From: Geodermatophilus sp. YIM 151500
GTDB taxonomy: Bacteria; Actinomycetota; Actinomycetes; Mycobacteriales; Geodermatophilaceae
NCBI RefSeq assembly: GCF_025716945.1
Contig: NZ_JAOVZT010000007.1
Span: forward strand, 166,432-230,431
Length of the DNA: 64,000 bases
Direction of reading: 5' to 3'
Shown: piece by piece, positions 1 to 8,634 of the stretch
Position numbering within the stretch: the first letter of the stretch is position 1
Layout: each line of letters starts with the position of its first letter
Position numbers and translations under genes: made by a program
Notes under the pieces: generated by a model
Databases searched by the model: none
Seen by the model: only the letters and a program-made list of their open reading frames with translations
What the model was told of the DNA's origin: nothing

Positions 1-287
1 GCGGCTTCACCGGCAAGTTCGCCGTGTTCCGAGCCGCGATCGAGGACGGCGCCTGGCCGCTGGTCCTGGTCGCGGTGCTGGCCAGCGCGGTCGCGGCGTT
101 CTTCTACGTCCGGGTCATCGTGCTCATGTACTTCTCCGCACCCGCGGAGGAGGGCCCGACCGTCGGCGTCCCGGGGCTGCCCACGACCATCGCGCTCGCC
201 GTGACCGTGACCGCCACGCTGGTGCTCGGCGTCGCGCCCGGGCCGGTGCTCGACCTGGCCCAGCGGGCGGCTATCTTCGTCGGTTGA
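1..287 (+). CDS. nuoN: NADH-quinone oxidoreductase subunit N, C-terminal end (partial)
   Basis: Only the last 95 or so codons are present; the 5' part lies outside the window. The visible part opens with GFTGKFAVF, a conserved stretch near the end of NuoN/antiporter-like subunits. It continues with two hydrophobic membrane segments (around WPLVLVAVLASAVAAFFYV and TIALAVTVTATLVLGV). NuoN is a proton-pumping membrane subunit of respiratory complex I. Its stop overlaps the start of the polyprenyl synthase (TGATG), so the two genes are probably cotranscribed. Since nuoN is usually the last nuo gene, this is likely the end of the nuo operon. Confidence 0.88.
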   Translation, partial: GFTGKFAVFRAAIEDGAWPLVLVAVLASAVAAFFYVRVIVLMYFSAPAEEGPTVGVPGLPTTIALAVTVTATLVLGVAPGPVLDLAQRAAIFVG

Positions 288-1342
288 TGACCGGAGCCCG
301 CGCCGCAGTCGGCAGCACGCCTCCCGACGCCTGGCACCGGGGCTCCACCCCGGCGTCGACGATCGGGCCGTGGCTGCCCGACGGCGCGCTCGGCGACGCG
401 CTCGCCGACGGCCTGGCGGCCGTCGAGGCGGCGCTCGCGGCCGCCGTCGACAACGACCACCCGTTCGTCCGCGAGGCCGCCGGGCACCTCATGGCCGCGG
501 GCGGCAAGCGGTTCCGCCCGCTGCTGGCGCTGCTCGCCGCCCAGCTCGGCGACCCGGCCGCTCCCGAGGTGGTCCGCGCCGCCGTGGTGTGCGAGCTCAC
601 CCACCTGGCCACGCTCTACCACGACGACGTCATGGACGAGGCCACCGTGCGGCGGGGGGCGCCCAGCGCCAACAGCCGGTGGAGCAACAGCGTCGCGATC
701 CTGACCGGCGACCTGCTGTTCGCCCGCGCGTCCGACCTGCTGGCCGACCTGGGCCCGGAAGCGGTGCGCATCCAGGCGCGGACCTTCGAGCGGCTGGTGA
801 CCGGGCAGATCCGGGAGACCGTGGGCGCCGCTCCGGGCGACGACCCGGTGGCCCACTACCTCGACGTGCTCGCCGACAAGACCGGCTCGCTCGTGGCGAC
901 GTCCGCCCGCTTCGGCGCGGCCTTCGCGGGGGTGCCCGCGCCGCTGGTGGCCGAGCTGACCGCGTTCGGCGAGGAGGTCGGCGTGGCCTTCCAGCTGTCC
1001 GACGACCTGCTCGACATCGTCAGCGCCGACGGCTCCTCCGGCAAGGAGCCCGGCACCGACCTGCGCGAGGGCATCGCCACGCTGCCCGTGCTGTTCGCGC
1101 TGGCCGGCGACGACCCGGCGGAGGCGCGGCTGCGCGAGCTGGTGTCCCGGCCGGTCACCGACGACGCCGAGCACGCCGAGGCGCTGTCGCTGCTGCGCGC
1201 GTCGACCGCGCTCGTCCGCGCCACCGGGGTGCTGCGCGCCTACGCCGACCGGGCGCAGGCACGGCTGGAGGCCGTGCCGCCCGGCGACGTCCGCGACGCG
1301 TTCACCGCCCTCTGCGACTACGTGGTCACCCGCAGCAGCTGA
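287..1342 (+). CDS. polyprenyl diphosphate synthase (long-chain trans-isoprenyl type)
   Basis: This 351-residue protein is a trans-type isoprenyl diphosphate synthase that elongates allylic diphosphates with isopentenyl diphosphate. It has GGKRFRP near residue 72, the first aspartate-rich motif DDVMD near 113 and the second, DDLLD, near 239. It most likely makes the side chain of menaquinone, which suits its place right after nuoN; mycobacteria keep a related gene (grcC1) near htpX. The ATG at 287 overlaps the nuoN stop; a TTG at 284 is an alternative start. Chain length cannot be read from the sequence with confidence. Confidence 0.88.
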   Translation: MTGARAAVGSTPPDAWHRGSTPASTIGPWLPDGALGDALADGLAAVEAALAAAVDNDHPFVREAAGHLMAAGGKRFRPLLALLAAQLGDPAAPEVVRAAVVCELTHLATLYHDDVMDEATVRRGAPSANSRWSNSVAILTGDLLFARASDLLADLGPEAVRIQARTFERLVTGQIRETVGAAPGDDPVAHYLDVLADKTGSLVATSARFGAAFAGVPAPLVAELTAFGEEVGVAFQLSDDLLDIVSADGSSGKEPGTDLREGIATLPVLFALAGDDPAEARLRELVSRPVTDDAEHAEALSLLRASTALVRATGVLRAYADRAQARLEAVPPGDVRDAFTALCDYVVTRSS

Positions 1343-1379
1343 CCGCGACGGCGGCCGGGACGGCGGGGATGCTGGGGGC

Positions 1380-2642
1380 ATGCCGCCGTCGCGATCTGGC
1401 CGCCGCCCGCCCGCCGCGCTCCGCACCGCCGTCCCCGCGGCCGCGCTCGTCGCTGCGCTGGCCGCCTGCGCGAGCGACGGGGGCGCCGCGGGTGACGGCG
1501 CCGCGGGTGAGGCGGCGCCCGCCTCCTCGCCGGGGAGCCCGCCGGCACCGGCGTCGGCCGCACCGGCCACCGTGCCCGCGCTGCAGGTCCAGGTGGTCGC
1601 CGAGGGCCTCGACCACCCCTGGGACGTCGCGCAGGCGCCGGACGGCACGCTGCTGCTCGACGAGCGGCCCGGCGGGCTGACCGCCGTCCTGCCCGGCGGG
1701 CGCGTCCAGGACGTCGCCGCCGACTTCGGCGACCTGTTCGCCGAGGGGGAGACCGGCCTGATGGGCCTGGCGCTGGACCCGGGGTTCGACGGCAACCGCC
1801 GGTTCTACACCTGCCAGGGCGTGCAGGACGGTCCGACCGGCGCGCCGGCCGTGCAGGTGGTGGCCTGGACGGTGGCCGACGACTGGAGCTCGGCCACGCG
1901 GGTCGCCGATCCGCTGGTGGGAGGCATCCCCGTCAACGCGGGGACCGGCCGGCACGGCGGCTGCCGGGTCGAGTTCGGCCCGGACGGCTCGCTGTACGTG
2001 GGCACGGGCGACAACGCGATCGGCACCACCCCGCAGGACCTCGGCACCCTCGCCGGCAAGGTGCTGCGGGTCGACCCGGCCACCGGCGCGGCGCTGCCGG
2101 ACAACCCCTTCGCCGGAGCCGGCGACGGCGCCGACGACCTGCTCTGGACCTACGGGCACCGCAACGTGCAGGGCCTGGCCGTCCGCCCGGGCACCGACCA
2201 GGTGTACTCCGTCGAGCACGGACCCGACCGCGACGACGAGGTCAACCTGCTGCGGCCGGGCGGCAACTACGGCTGGAACCCGGTCGGGGCGGGCGTCTAC
2301 GACGAGTCCGTGCCGATGACCGACCCGCAACTGCCGGGCGCCGTCGCGGCCGCGTGGTCGTCGGGCGACGAGCGGGTGGCCCCGAGCGGCGCCACGTTCC
2401 TGCAGGGCGCGCAGTGGGGCGCCTACGACGGGCTGCTGCTCGTCGGGGCGCTGCGCGGGGAGCGGGTGATCGCGCTCCGGCTCGACGAGGCCGGTGCCCT
2501 GGTCGAGCAGTTCCCGCTGCCGGAGCTCGACGGCACCCACGGCCGCATCCGCAGCCCCCAGCTCGGGAACGACGGCGCGCTCTACCTGACCACCGACAAC
2601 GGCGGCGGCCGGGACCAGCTCCTGAGGGTCACCCCGAGCTGA
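1380..2642 (+). CDS. PQQ-dependent sugar (glucose/sorbosone) dehydrogenase-like lipoprotein
   Basis: The 420-residue product starts with a basic, hydrophobic signal sequence ending in a lipobox (AALAAC, Cys30), so it is probably a lipoprotein on the outer face of the membrane. A Ser/Pro/Ala-rich linker follows to about residue 60. The rest is a six-bladed propeller of the soluble glucose/sorbosone dehydrogenase family, with hallmarks such as DHPWDVA, GLMGLALDP, GPDGSLYVGTGDN, YGHRNVQG and GGNYGWNPV. Family members oxidise sugars with PQQ, but many actinobacterial homologues have no proven substrate. The ATG is preceded by a G-rich ribosome site (CTGGGGGC). Confidence 0.82.
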   Translation: MPPSRSGRRPPAALRTAVPAAALVAALAACASDGGAAGDGAAGEAAPASSPGSPPAPASAAPATVPALQVQVVAEGLDHPWDVAQAPDGTLLLDERPGGLTAVLPGGRVQDVAADFGDLFAEGETGLMGLALDPGFDGNRRFYTCQGVQDGPTGAPAVQVVAWTVADDWSSATRVADPLVGGIPVNAGTGRHGGCRVEFGPDGSLYVGTGDNAIGTTPQDLGTLAGKVLRVDPATGAALPDNPFAGAGDGADDLLWTYGHRNVQGLAVRPGTDQVYSVEHGPDRDDEVNLLRPGGNYGWNPVGAGVYDESVPMTDPQLPGAVAAAWSSGDERVAPSGATFLQGAQWGAYDGLLLVGALRGERVIALRLDEAGALVEQFPLPELDGTHGRIRSPQLGNDGALYLTTDNGGGRDQLLRVTPS

Positions 2643-2650
2643 CGAGGGGT

Positions 2651-2691
2651 GTCGCGCCGAGTGGGCCCGGAGGGTCTCCACTCGGCGCGAC
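2651..2691. terminator. bidirectional hairpin between convergent genes
   Basis: A perfect 14-bp inverted repeat (GTCGCGCCGAGTGG and its complement, 13-base loop) lies nine bases after the sugar-dehydrogenase stop and upstream of the convergent korB stop. It has no U-tract, as is usual for high-GC actinobacterial terminators. Confidence 0.7.
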
Positions 2692-2755
2692 GGAGCGGCT
2701 CGACGCGACCGGGGGAGCGTCAGCTGGCCGCGGTGTCCTCCGGAGGACGACGATG
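2662..2755. repeat. dispersed intergenic repeat family B, copy 1
   Basis: This stretch shares ordered blocks with 29692-29792: GGGCCCGGAGGG, then AGCGGCTCGACG, then CTGGCCGCGGTG, then TCCGGAGGA flanked by complementary bases (here GTCC...GGAC, there CGA...TCG). The window's last 30 bases contain the first block again. The copies sit beyond gene 3' ends. The final block here is a 14-bp palindrome at 2736-2749. Confidence 0.5.
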
Positions 2756-2762
2756 TTCCGCG

Positions 2763-3850
<1,088 letters not shown>

Positions 3851-3854
<4 letters not shown>

Positions 3855-5830
3855 CGGGCACCTCCGGGGGCGGCGGCCACGGCGGCCGCGGTGGGAGTGG
3901 TGGAGTCGATGACGCCCTGCAGCACGGCGGCGAGCTCCGCCGCGCGGAAGGGCAGGCCGCGCACCTGCGTGTGGCTCTCGACGTCGACGAGGTACTTCGC
4001 CCGCAGCAGCAGCGCGAGCTGGCCCATGTTCATCTCCGGGCAGACGACGCGGTCGTAGCGGCGCAGGACGTCGCCCAGGTCGGCCGGCATCGGGTTGACG
4101 TGCCGCAGGTGGATCTGGGCGATCGACCGGCCGGAGCGCCGGATGCGCCGGCAGGCGGCGCCGATCGGGCCGTACGTGGAGCCCCAGCCGACGACAGCCA
4201 CCCGGGCGTCGCCGTCCGGGTCCTCGACCTCGGTGGCCGGGATGTCGGCGGCGATGCCGTCGATCTTGGCCTGCCGGGTGCGGGTCATGAGGTCGTGGTT
4301 GGCCGGGTCGTAGGAGATGTTGCCGGTCTTGTCAGCCTTCTCGAGCCCGCCGATCCGGTGCTGCAGCCCGGCGGTGCCGGGCACGGCCCAGGCGCGGGCC
4401 AGGGTCTCCGGATCGCGCAGGTAGGGGAGGAAGGTGCCGTCCTCGCCGTTGGGCTCGGTGGCGAAGTCGACCCGCAGGTCGGGCAGCGAGTCGACGTCGG
4501 GGATGGCCCACGGCTCGGCGCCGTTCGCCAGGTAGCCGTCGGAGAGCAGCACGACCGGCGTCCGGTACGTCAGCGCGATCCGCGCGGCCTCCAACGCGGC
4601 GTCGAAGCAGTCGCCGGGGGAGCGCGGGGCGATGACCGGCAGCGGCGCCTCGCCGTTGCGCCCGAACATGGCCTGCAGCAGGTCCGACTGCTCGGTCTTG
4701 GTCGGCAGGCCGGTCGACGGCCCGCCGCGCTGGACGTCGACGACCACCAGCGGTAGCTCGGTCATGACCGCCAGGCCGATGGTCTCCGACTTCAGCGAGA
4801 TGCCGGGGCCGGACGTCGTGGTGACGCCGAGGGCGCCACCGAACGCGGCGCCCAGCGCCGCACCGATCCCGGCGATCTCGTCCTCGGCCTGGAAGGTGCG
4901 CACGCCGAAGGCCTTGTGCTTGGACAGCTCGTGCAGGATGTCCGAGGCCGGGGTGATCGGGTAGGCGCCCAGGAACACGGGCAGGCCGGACCGCTGCCCG
5001 GCGGCGACGAGGCCGAACGCCAGCGCCTGGTTGCCGGAGATGTTGCGGTAGCGGCCCGGCGCCATCGGGGCGGGCTTGACCTCGTAGCTGACCGCGAAGG
5101 CCTCGGTGGTCTCGCCGTAGTTGAAGCCGGCGCGGAAGGCGGTGATGTTGGCCGCGGCGATCTCCGGCTTGCGGCGGAACTGCCGCTCGAGGAAGCGGAC
5201 CGTGCCCTCGGTCGGCCGGTGGTACATCCACGAGAGCAGGCCGAGCGTGAACATGTTCTTGCTCCGCTCGGCCTCCTTCTTGCCCAGACCGGAGTCGGCC
5301 AGGGCGTCGAGCGTCAGCGAGGTGAGCGGCACGCTGACCACCTGCCACCCCTCGAGCGAGCCGTCCTCGAGCGGGTTCTCGGTGTAGCCGACCTTGGCCA
5401 GGTTGCGCGGGGTGAACTCGTCGCTGTCGGCGATGAGCAGACCGCCGCCGGGGAGATCGGAGATGTTGGCCTTGAGGGCGGCCGGGTTCATCGCCACCAG
5501 CACGTCGGGTGCGTCGCCCGGCGTCATGATGTCGTGGTCGGCGAAGTGCAGCTGGAACGAGCTGACGCCGGGCAGCGTGCCCGTCGGCGCGCGGATCTCG
5601 GCGGGGAAGTTGGGCAGCGTCGAGAGGTCGTTGCCGAAGGACGCCGTCTCGCTGGTGAAGCGGTTGCCGGTGAGCTGCATGCCGTCGCCGGAGTCACCGG
5701 CCAGCCGGATGACCACGCGATCGAGTTCGACGACGCTCTTGACCAGGCCGCCCGGTGCGGATGGCGCGAGCTCCGCGGGGCCGTGACCGTTGCCCGCGGC
5801 GGTCGCCGTCGACGGGGTGGTGCTCGTCAT
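3851..5830 (-). CDS. korA: 2-oxoacid:ferredoxin oxidoreductase, fused gamma-alpha subunit
   Basis: The 659-residue protein carries the gamma domain first (about residues 38-230, with [14 protein letters not shown] near 46) and then the alpha domain (about 260-650, with [11 protein letters not shown] and [18 protein letters not shown]). This is the fused arrangement of actinobacterial KorA. With KorB it converts a 2-oxoacid plus CoA to acyl-CoA while reducing ferredoxin, and can replace 2-oxoglutarate dehydrogenase in the TCA cycle. The start ATG has GGAGG ten bases upstream. The gene is divergent from htpX. Confidence 0.92.
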
Positions 5831-5853
5831 GGGTGATCAACCTCCACCGGCCG

Positions 5854-5859
5854 AGGTTA
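5854..5859 (-). promoter_or_regulatory. possible -10 box for korAB
   Basis: On the minus strand this reads TAACCT, about 24 bases upstream of the korA ATG, with the GGAGG ribosome site in between. It fits the TANNNT actinobacterial -10 pattern. No good -35 is seen 17 bases further upstream, so this is tentative. Confidence 0.3.
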
Positions 5860-6098
5860 CGTGCGGGTGCCCGCGGCCGGTCTGTGGAACCGGACACCCC
5901 GAACCATCCATCCTTGCCCGTCCCGGCCCACCGCACACGGGTCCCGGGCGCATCCCCGGCACCAACCCGTCCGGGCCGCCGGTCATTCCGGCGCGGGCCC
6001 GGTCGCTCGTGCCGTCGCGGCGGTGCACAGCTCGCCCACCCTCGGGGGACGCGCCCGGCCCCGGGGAACGGCGTCCTGGCAGCCGGCGTTGGACAGGC

Positions 6099-6977
6099 GT
6101 GCAGCGCTGGAACAACGGGCTCAAGACCGCCGTCCTCCTCGGCCTGATGGCCGGCCTCATCCTCGCCGCCGGCCAGCTGATCGGGGGATCGCAGGGCCTC
6201 CTCGTCGCCGTCTTCATCGCCCTCGCGGTCAACGGCTTCGCCTACTTCAACTCCGACAAGCTCGCGCTGCGGGCCATGCGGGCCTTCCCGGTGACCGAGA
6301 CCCAGGCTCCCGCGCTGTACGCCATGGTCCGCGAGCTGGCCACCGAGGCCCGCCAGCCGATGCCGCGCCTGTACGTCAGCCCGACCGACCAGCCCAACGC
6401 CTTCGCCACGGGGCGCAACCCGCGCAACGCCGCGGTCTGCTGCACGCAGGGCATCCTCGAGCTGCTCGACCGGCGCGAGCTGCGCGGCGTGCTGGCCCAC
6501 GAGCTCTCGCACGTCTACAACCGTGACATCCTCATCAGCTCGGTCGCGGGCGCCATGGCGACGGTGATCACCTACCTGGCGCACATGGCGATGTTCGCCT
6601 CGCTGTTCGGCGGCCGCTCCGAGGAGGACCGCGGCGGCGGCAACGCGCTGGGCAGCCTCCTGCTCGTCGTCCTCGGCCCGATCGCCGCGGCCGTGGTGCA
6701 GATGGCGGTCAGCCGGAGCCGCGAGTACCAGGCCGACGCGTCCGGCGCCCGGCTGTCGCAGGACCCGCTGGCCCTGGCCAGCGCGCTGCGCAAGATCGAG
6801 CGCGGCGCCGCCGCCCGGCCGCTGCCGCAGGAGGACCGGCTGGTGACCCAGAGCCACTTGATGATCGCCAATCCGTTCCGCGGGCAGGGCATGGCGTCGC
6901 TGTTCACCACCCACCCGCCGATGGCGCAGCGGATCGCGCGCCTGGAGGGCATGGCGCGCGAACTCGGCCACACCTGA
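6099..6977 (+). CDS. htpX: zinc metalloprotease HtpX (membrane M48 peptidase)
   Basis: The 292-residue protein has two N-terminal membrane helices (about 9-28 and 33-50), the zinc motif HELSH at 134-138, two more hydrophobic segments after it, and the downstream ligand region [13 protein letters not shown]. HtpX degrades misfolded membrane proteins with FtsH-like quality control. The GTG start ([10 protein letters not shown]) gives the usual family length; longer in-frame extensions upstream have low-complexity character and are unlikely. The order polyprenyl synthase, htpX, yajQ resembles Mycobacterium tuberculosis. The last codons and stop lie inside a duplicated 36-base unit (see 6963-7036). 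Confidence 0.9.
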   Translation: MQRWNNGLKTAVLLGLMAGLILAAGQLIGGSQGLLVAVFIALAVNGFAYFNSDKLALRAMRAFPVTETQAPALYAMVRELATEARQPMPRLYVSPTDQPNAFATGRNPRNAAVCCTQGILELLDRRELRGVLAHELSHVYNRDILISSVAGAMATVITYLAHMAMFASLFGGRSEEDRGGGNALGSLLLVVLGPIAAAVVQMAVSRSREYQADASGARLSQDPLALASALRKIERGAAARPLPQEDRLVTQSHLMIANPFRGQGMASLFTTHPPMAQRIARLEGMARELGHT

Positions 6978-7036
6978 GAGGACCCTCGCCCCGAGGGGGG
7001 CTCGGCCACACCTGGGAGGACCCTCGCCCCGAGGGG
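6963..7036. repeat. 36-bp tandem duplication with hairpins at the htpX 3' end
   Basis: Two copies of a 36-base unit (6963-6998 and 7001-7036) differ at one base. The unit begins inside htpX (CTCGGCCACACCTG) and ends in CCCTCG...CGAGGGG, which folds into a small hairpin in each copy. The single difference changes TGA to TGG, so the stop is intact only in copy 1. The second hairpin ends two bases before the convergent yajQ stop, so the pair probably terminates both genes. Confidence 0.75.
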
Positions 7037-7038
7037 AC

Positions 7039-7530
7039 TCAGCGGTAGTTGTCGAACTGGAGGGCGACGTCGAGGTCCTTGTCGCGCAGCAGGCGCTGCA
7101 CGGCCTGCAGGTCGTCGCGCTTCTTGCCGCTCACCCGCAGCTGGTCGCCCTGGATCTGCGCCTGCACGCCCCTCGGGCCCTCGTCGCGGATGATCTTCGC
7201 GATCCTCTTGGCCGTGTCGGACTCGATGCCCTGCTTGATGCGGGCGCCGAGCTTGTAGCCCTTGCCCGAGGCCTGCGGCTCGCCGGCGTCCAGGGACTTC
7301 AGCGAGATGCCCCGCTTGACCAGCTTCTCCTTGAAGACGTCCAGCGCCGCGGCCACCCGCTCCTCGGTGTCGGCCTGCAGCGTCACGCCGTCCTCGCCGG
7401 CCCAGGCGATGCTGGCGTTGGTGCCGCGGAAGTCGAACCGCTGCGACAGCTCCTTGCCCGCCTGGTTGAGGGCGTTGTCGACCTCCTGCCGGTCGACCTT
7501 GCTCACGACGTCGAAGGACGAGTCGGCCAT
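7039..7530 (-). CDS. yajQ: YajQ family nucleotide-binding protein (UPF0234)
   Basis: This 163-residue protein matches the YajQ family end to end: it begins [20 protein letters not shown] and has [31 protein letters not shown] and a C-terminal [12 protein letters not shown]. YajQ proteins have two ferredoxin-like folds; a Xanthomonas relative binds cyclic di-GMP and modulates transcription factors, so a nucleotide-signalling role is possible. It is transcribed toward htpX. A GGDEF-EAL gene lies about 4 kb away, but nothing in the sequence shows a direct link. Confidence 0.9.
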   Translation of the reverse strand: MADSSFDVVSKVDRQEVDNALNQAGKELSQRFDFRGTNASIAWAGEDGVTLQADTEERVAAALDVFKEKLVKRGISLKSLDAGEPQASGKGYKLGARIKQGIESDTAKRIAKIIRDEGPRGVQAQIQGDQLRVSGKKRDDLQAVQRLLRDKDLDVALQFDNYR

Positions 7531-7592
7531 GGTGCGCTCCTTCCGCTCTGCGGCGCCGTCCCGGGGATGCCGGGCCGCCGTCCGCCGTCTTG

Positions 7593-7598
7593 TACGCT
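7593..7598 (+). promoter_or_regulatory. likely -10 box of tRNA-Tyr
   Basis: TACGCT ends 18 bases upstream of the mature tRNA-Tyr 5' end, the usual distance for a tRNA promoter. The -35 position is not recognisable. Confidence 0.4.
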
Positions 7599-7616
7599 GC
7601 TCCGGTACCACCGCAC

Positions 7617-7698
7617 GGCGGGTTGCCCGAGTGGCCAAAGGGAGCGGACTGTAAATCCGTCGGCTCAGCCTACGAAGGTTCGAATCCTTCACCCGCCA
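7617..7698 (+). tRNA. tRNA-Tyr (anticodon GTA)
   Basis: An 82-base class II tRNA. The acceptor stem is GGCGGGT with ACCCGCC, the discriminator is A, and the anticodon loop CTGTAAA gives GTA. It has a long variable arm as expected for Tyr, and the T-arm loop TTCGAAT is present. CCA is not encoded. A strong terminator follows. Confidence 0.96.
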
Positions 7699-7708
7699 CG
7701 CCCGGTCC

Positions 7709-7742
7709 GACGGCCCCCGGCACCCACGTGCCGGGGGCCGTC
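7709..7742 (+). terminator. terminator of tRNA-Tyr
   Basis: A perfect 15-bp hairpin (GACGGCCCCCGGCAC, loop CCAC) begins 11 bases after the tRNA. Confidence 0.8.
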
Positions 7743-7814
7743 GCGGTTCGCGGAGGGGTGGGTTCAGCCCGCGGTGGGCGCCCGCGCGGCGGCGACCGCG
7801 GTGCGCTCCAGCGG

Positions 7815-8195
7815 CTACCCGCCGAGGAAGAGCCAGCCGAAGGCGATGTCCACGTAGCGGGTGCACCGCACCGCGACCTCCACGCCGTCGGTCTCGGCCG
7901 ACCACGCGTCCAGCCGGGCACCGCCGTCGGCGAGCTGGTCGGCCACCGCCGCGGCGGCCGTGGCCCGGGTGAGCGGCAGGTCCTCACCCAACCCGGCGGC
8001 GTAGACCGCGGCCTCGTCGGCCCGGTTGGCCGCGGCCAGAGCCGCGCCGTCGCAGACCGCCTGCACCTCCTGCTGCTCCAGGAACGCGTCGGACGCGGCG
8101 ATCGCGCCGAAGGCCATCAGCGCCGCGACGGTCCAGCAGACCAGCACGAAGGGCAGCGTCGAGCCCTGCTCCCCTCCGGCCACCTCCCGTCGCAC
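7815..8195 (-). CDS. TadE/TadG-like pseudopilin-type protein
   Basis: The 126-residue protein starts with a short basic and polar segment followed by [20 protein letters not shown]. This is the N-terminal hydrophobic helix of TadE/TadG-like proteins, preceded by the typical EQGS. The next part ([19 protein letters not shown]) matches the region after the helix in such proteins, with two Cys residues (in AVCDGA and VRCTRY) that could form a disulfide. TadE/G proteins are minor pilins of Flp/Tad pili and related secretion systems. No other tad genes are in the window. The start may be the GTG at 8195 or one four codons downstream. Confidence 0.7.
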   Translation of the reverse strand: MRREVAGGEQGSTLPFVLVCWTVAALMAFGAIAASDAFLEQQEVQAVCDGAALAAANRADEAAVYAAGLGEDLPLTRATAAAAVADQLADGGARLDAWSAETDGVEVAVRCTRYVDIAFGWLFLGG

Positions 8196-8337
8196 GCCGG
8201 GCAGCGTAGAGCCCCGCGGGCGTGGTCCACCGCCCCCGGCCGGCGGATGTGGACGACGCGGTCACCCGACCGGGTGGCCGGCCGGCGCCTGTGGACGACG
8301 GCAACCCTCGGTCCCGCGGCGCGACAGGATGCGGCCC

Positions 8338-8634
8338 ATGTCGTCCGACGAGTCGATCGAGGTCCCCGTGCTCGAACTGTTCGGCCTCGCCGGTGCGCTG
8401 CGCGTCGGGGCGGGGACGGCGGAGGAGGCCCGCGCCCGGCTGGTCCCCGGCGCCCCGGTCGGCGGCCGGCTGCAGCCGGCGGTCGACGCCTTCCTCGCCG
8501 GGCACGGGCTCACCGCCCGCGGGTTGGCGGGAGAGCTGCACCGGCTCGACGCCGCCGTCGCCGAGGTCGCCGGCTCCTGGCTGGCCCTCGACGCCGGGCT
8601 GCTCGTCCGCCGTGGCCAGGTGCGCACCCCGTGA
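8338..8634 (+). CDS. small helical protein, possible WXG100/EspC-like type VII partner
   Basis: This 98-residue acidic protein is predicted to be mostly helical (LELFGLAGALRVGAG, TAEEARARL, LTARGLAGELHRLDAAVAEVAGSW). It has no signal peptide. It overlaps the next gene by four bases (GTGA), so the two are made together. Small helical proteins cotranscribed with a larger WXG-containing protein are typical of type VII (ESX) substrates or toxin-like pairs in actinobacteria, but this protein lacks a central WXG of its own. The assignment is inferred from context and secondary-structure character. A start nine bases upstream (MRPM) is also possible. Confidence 0.62.
   Translation: MSSDESIEVPVLELFGLAGALRVGAGTAEEARARLVPGAPVGGRLQPAVDAFLAGHGLTARGLAGELHRLDAAVAEVAGSWLALDAGLLVRRGQVRTP

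Noticed and set aside
1326..2681. Antisense frame over the sugar dehydrogenase gene
   Set aside because: Shadow composition; the sense protein has a lipobox and family motifs.
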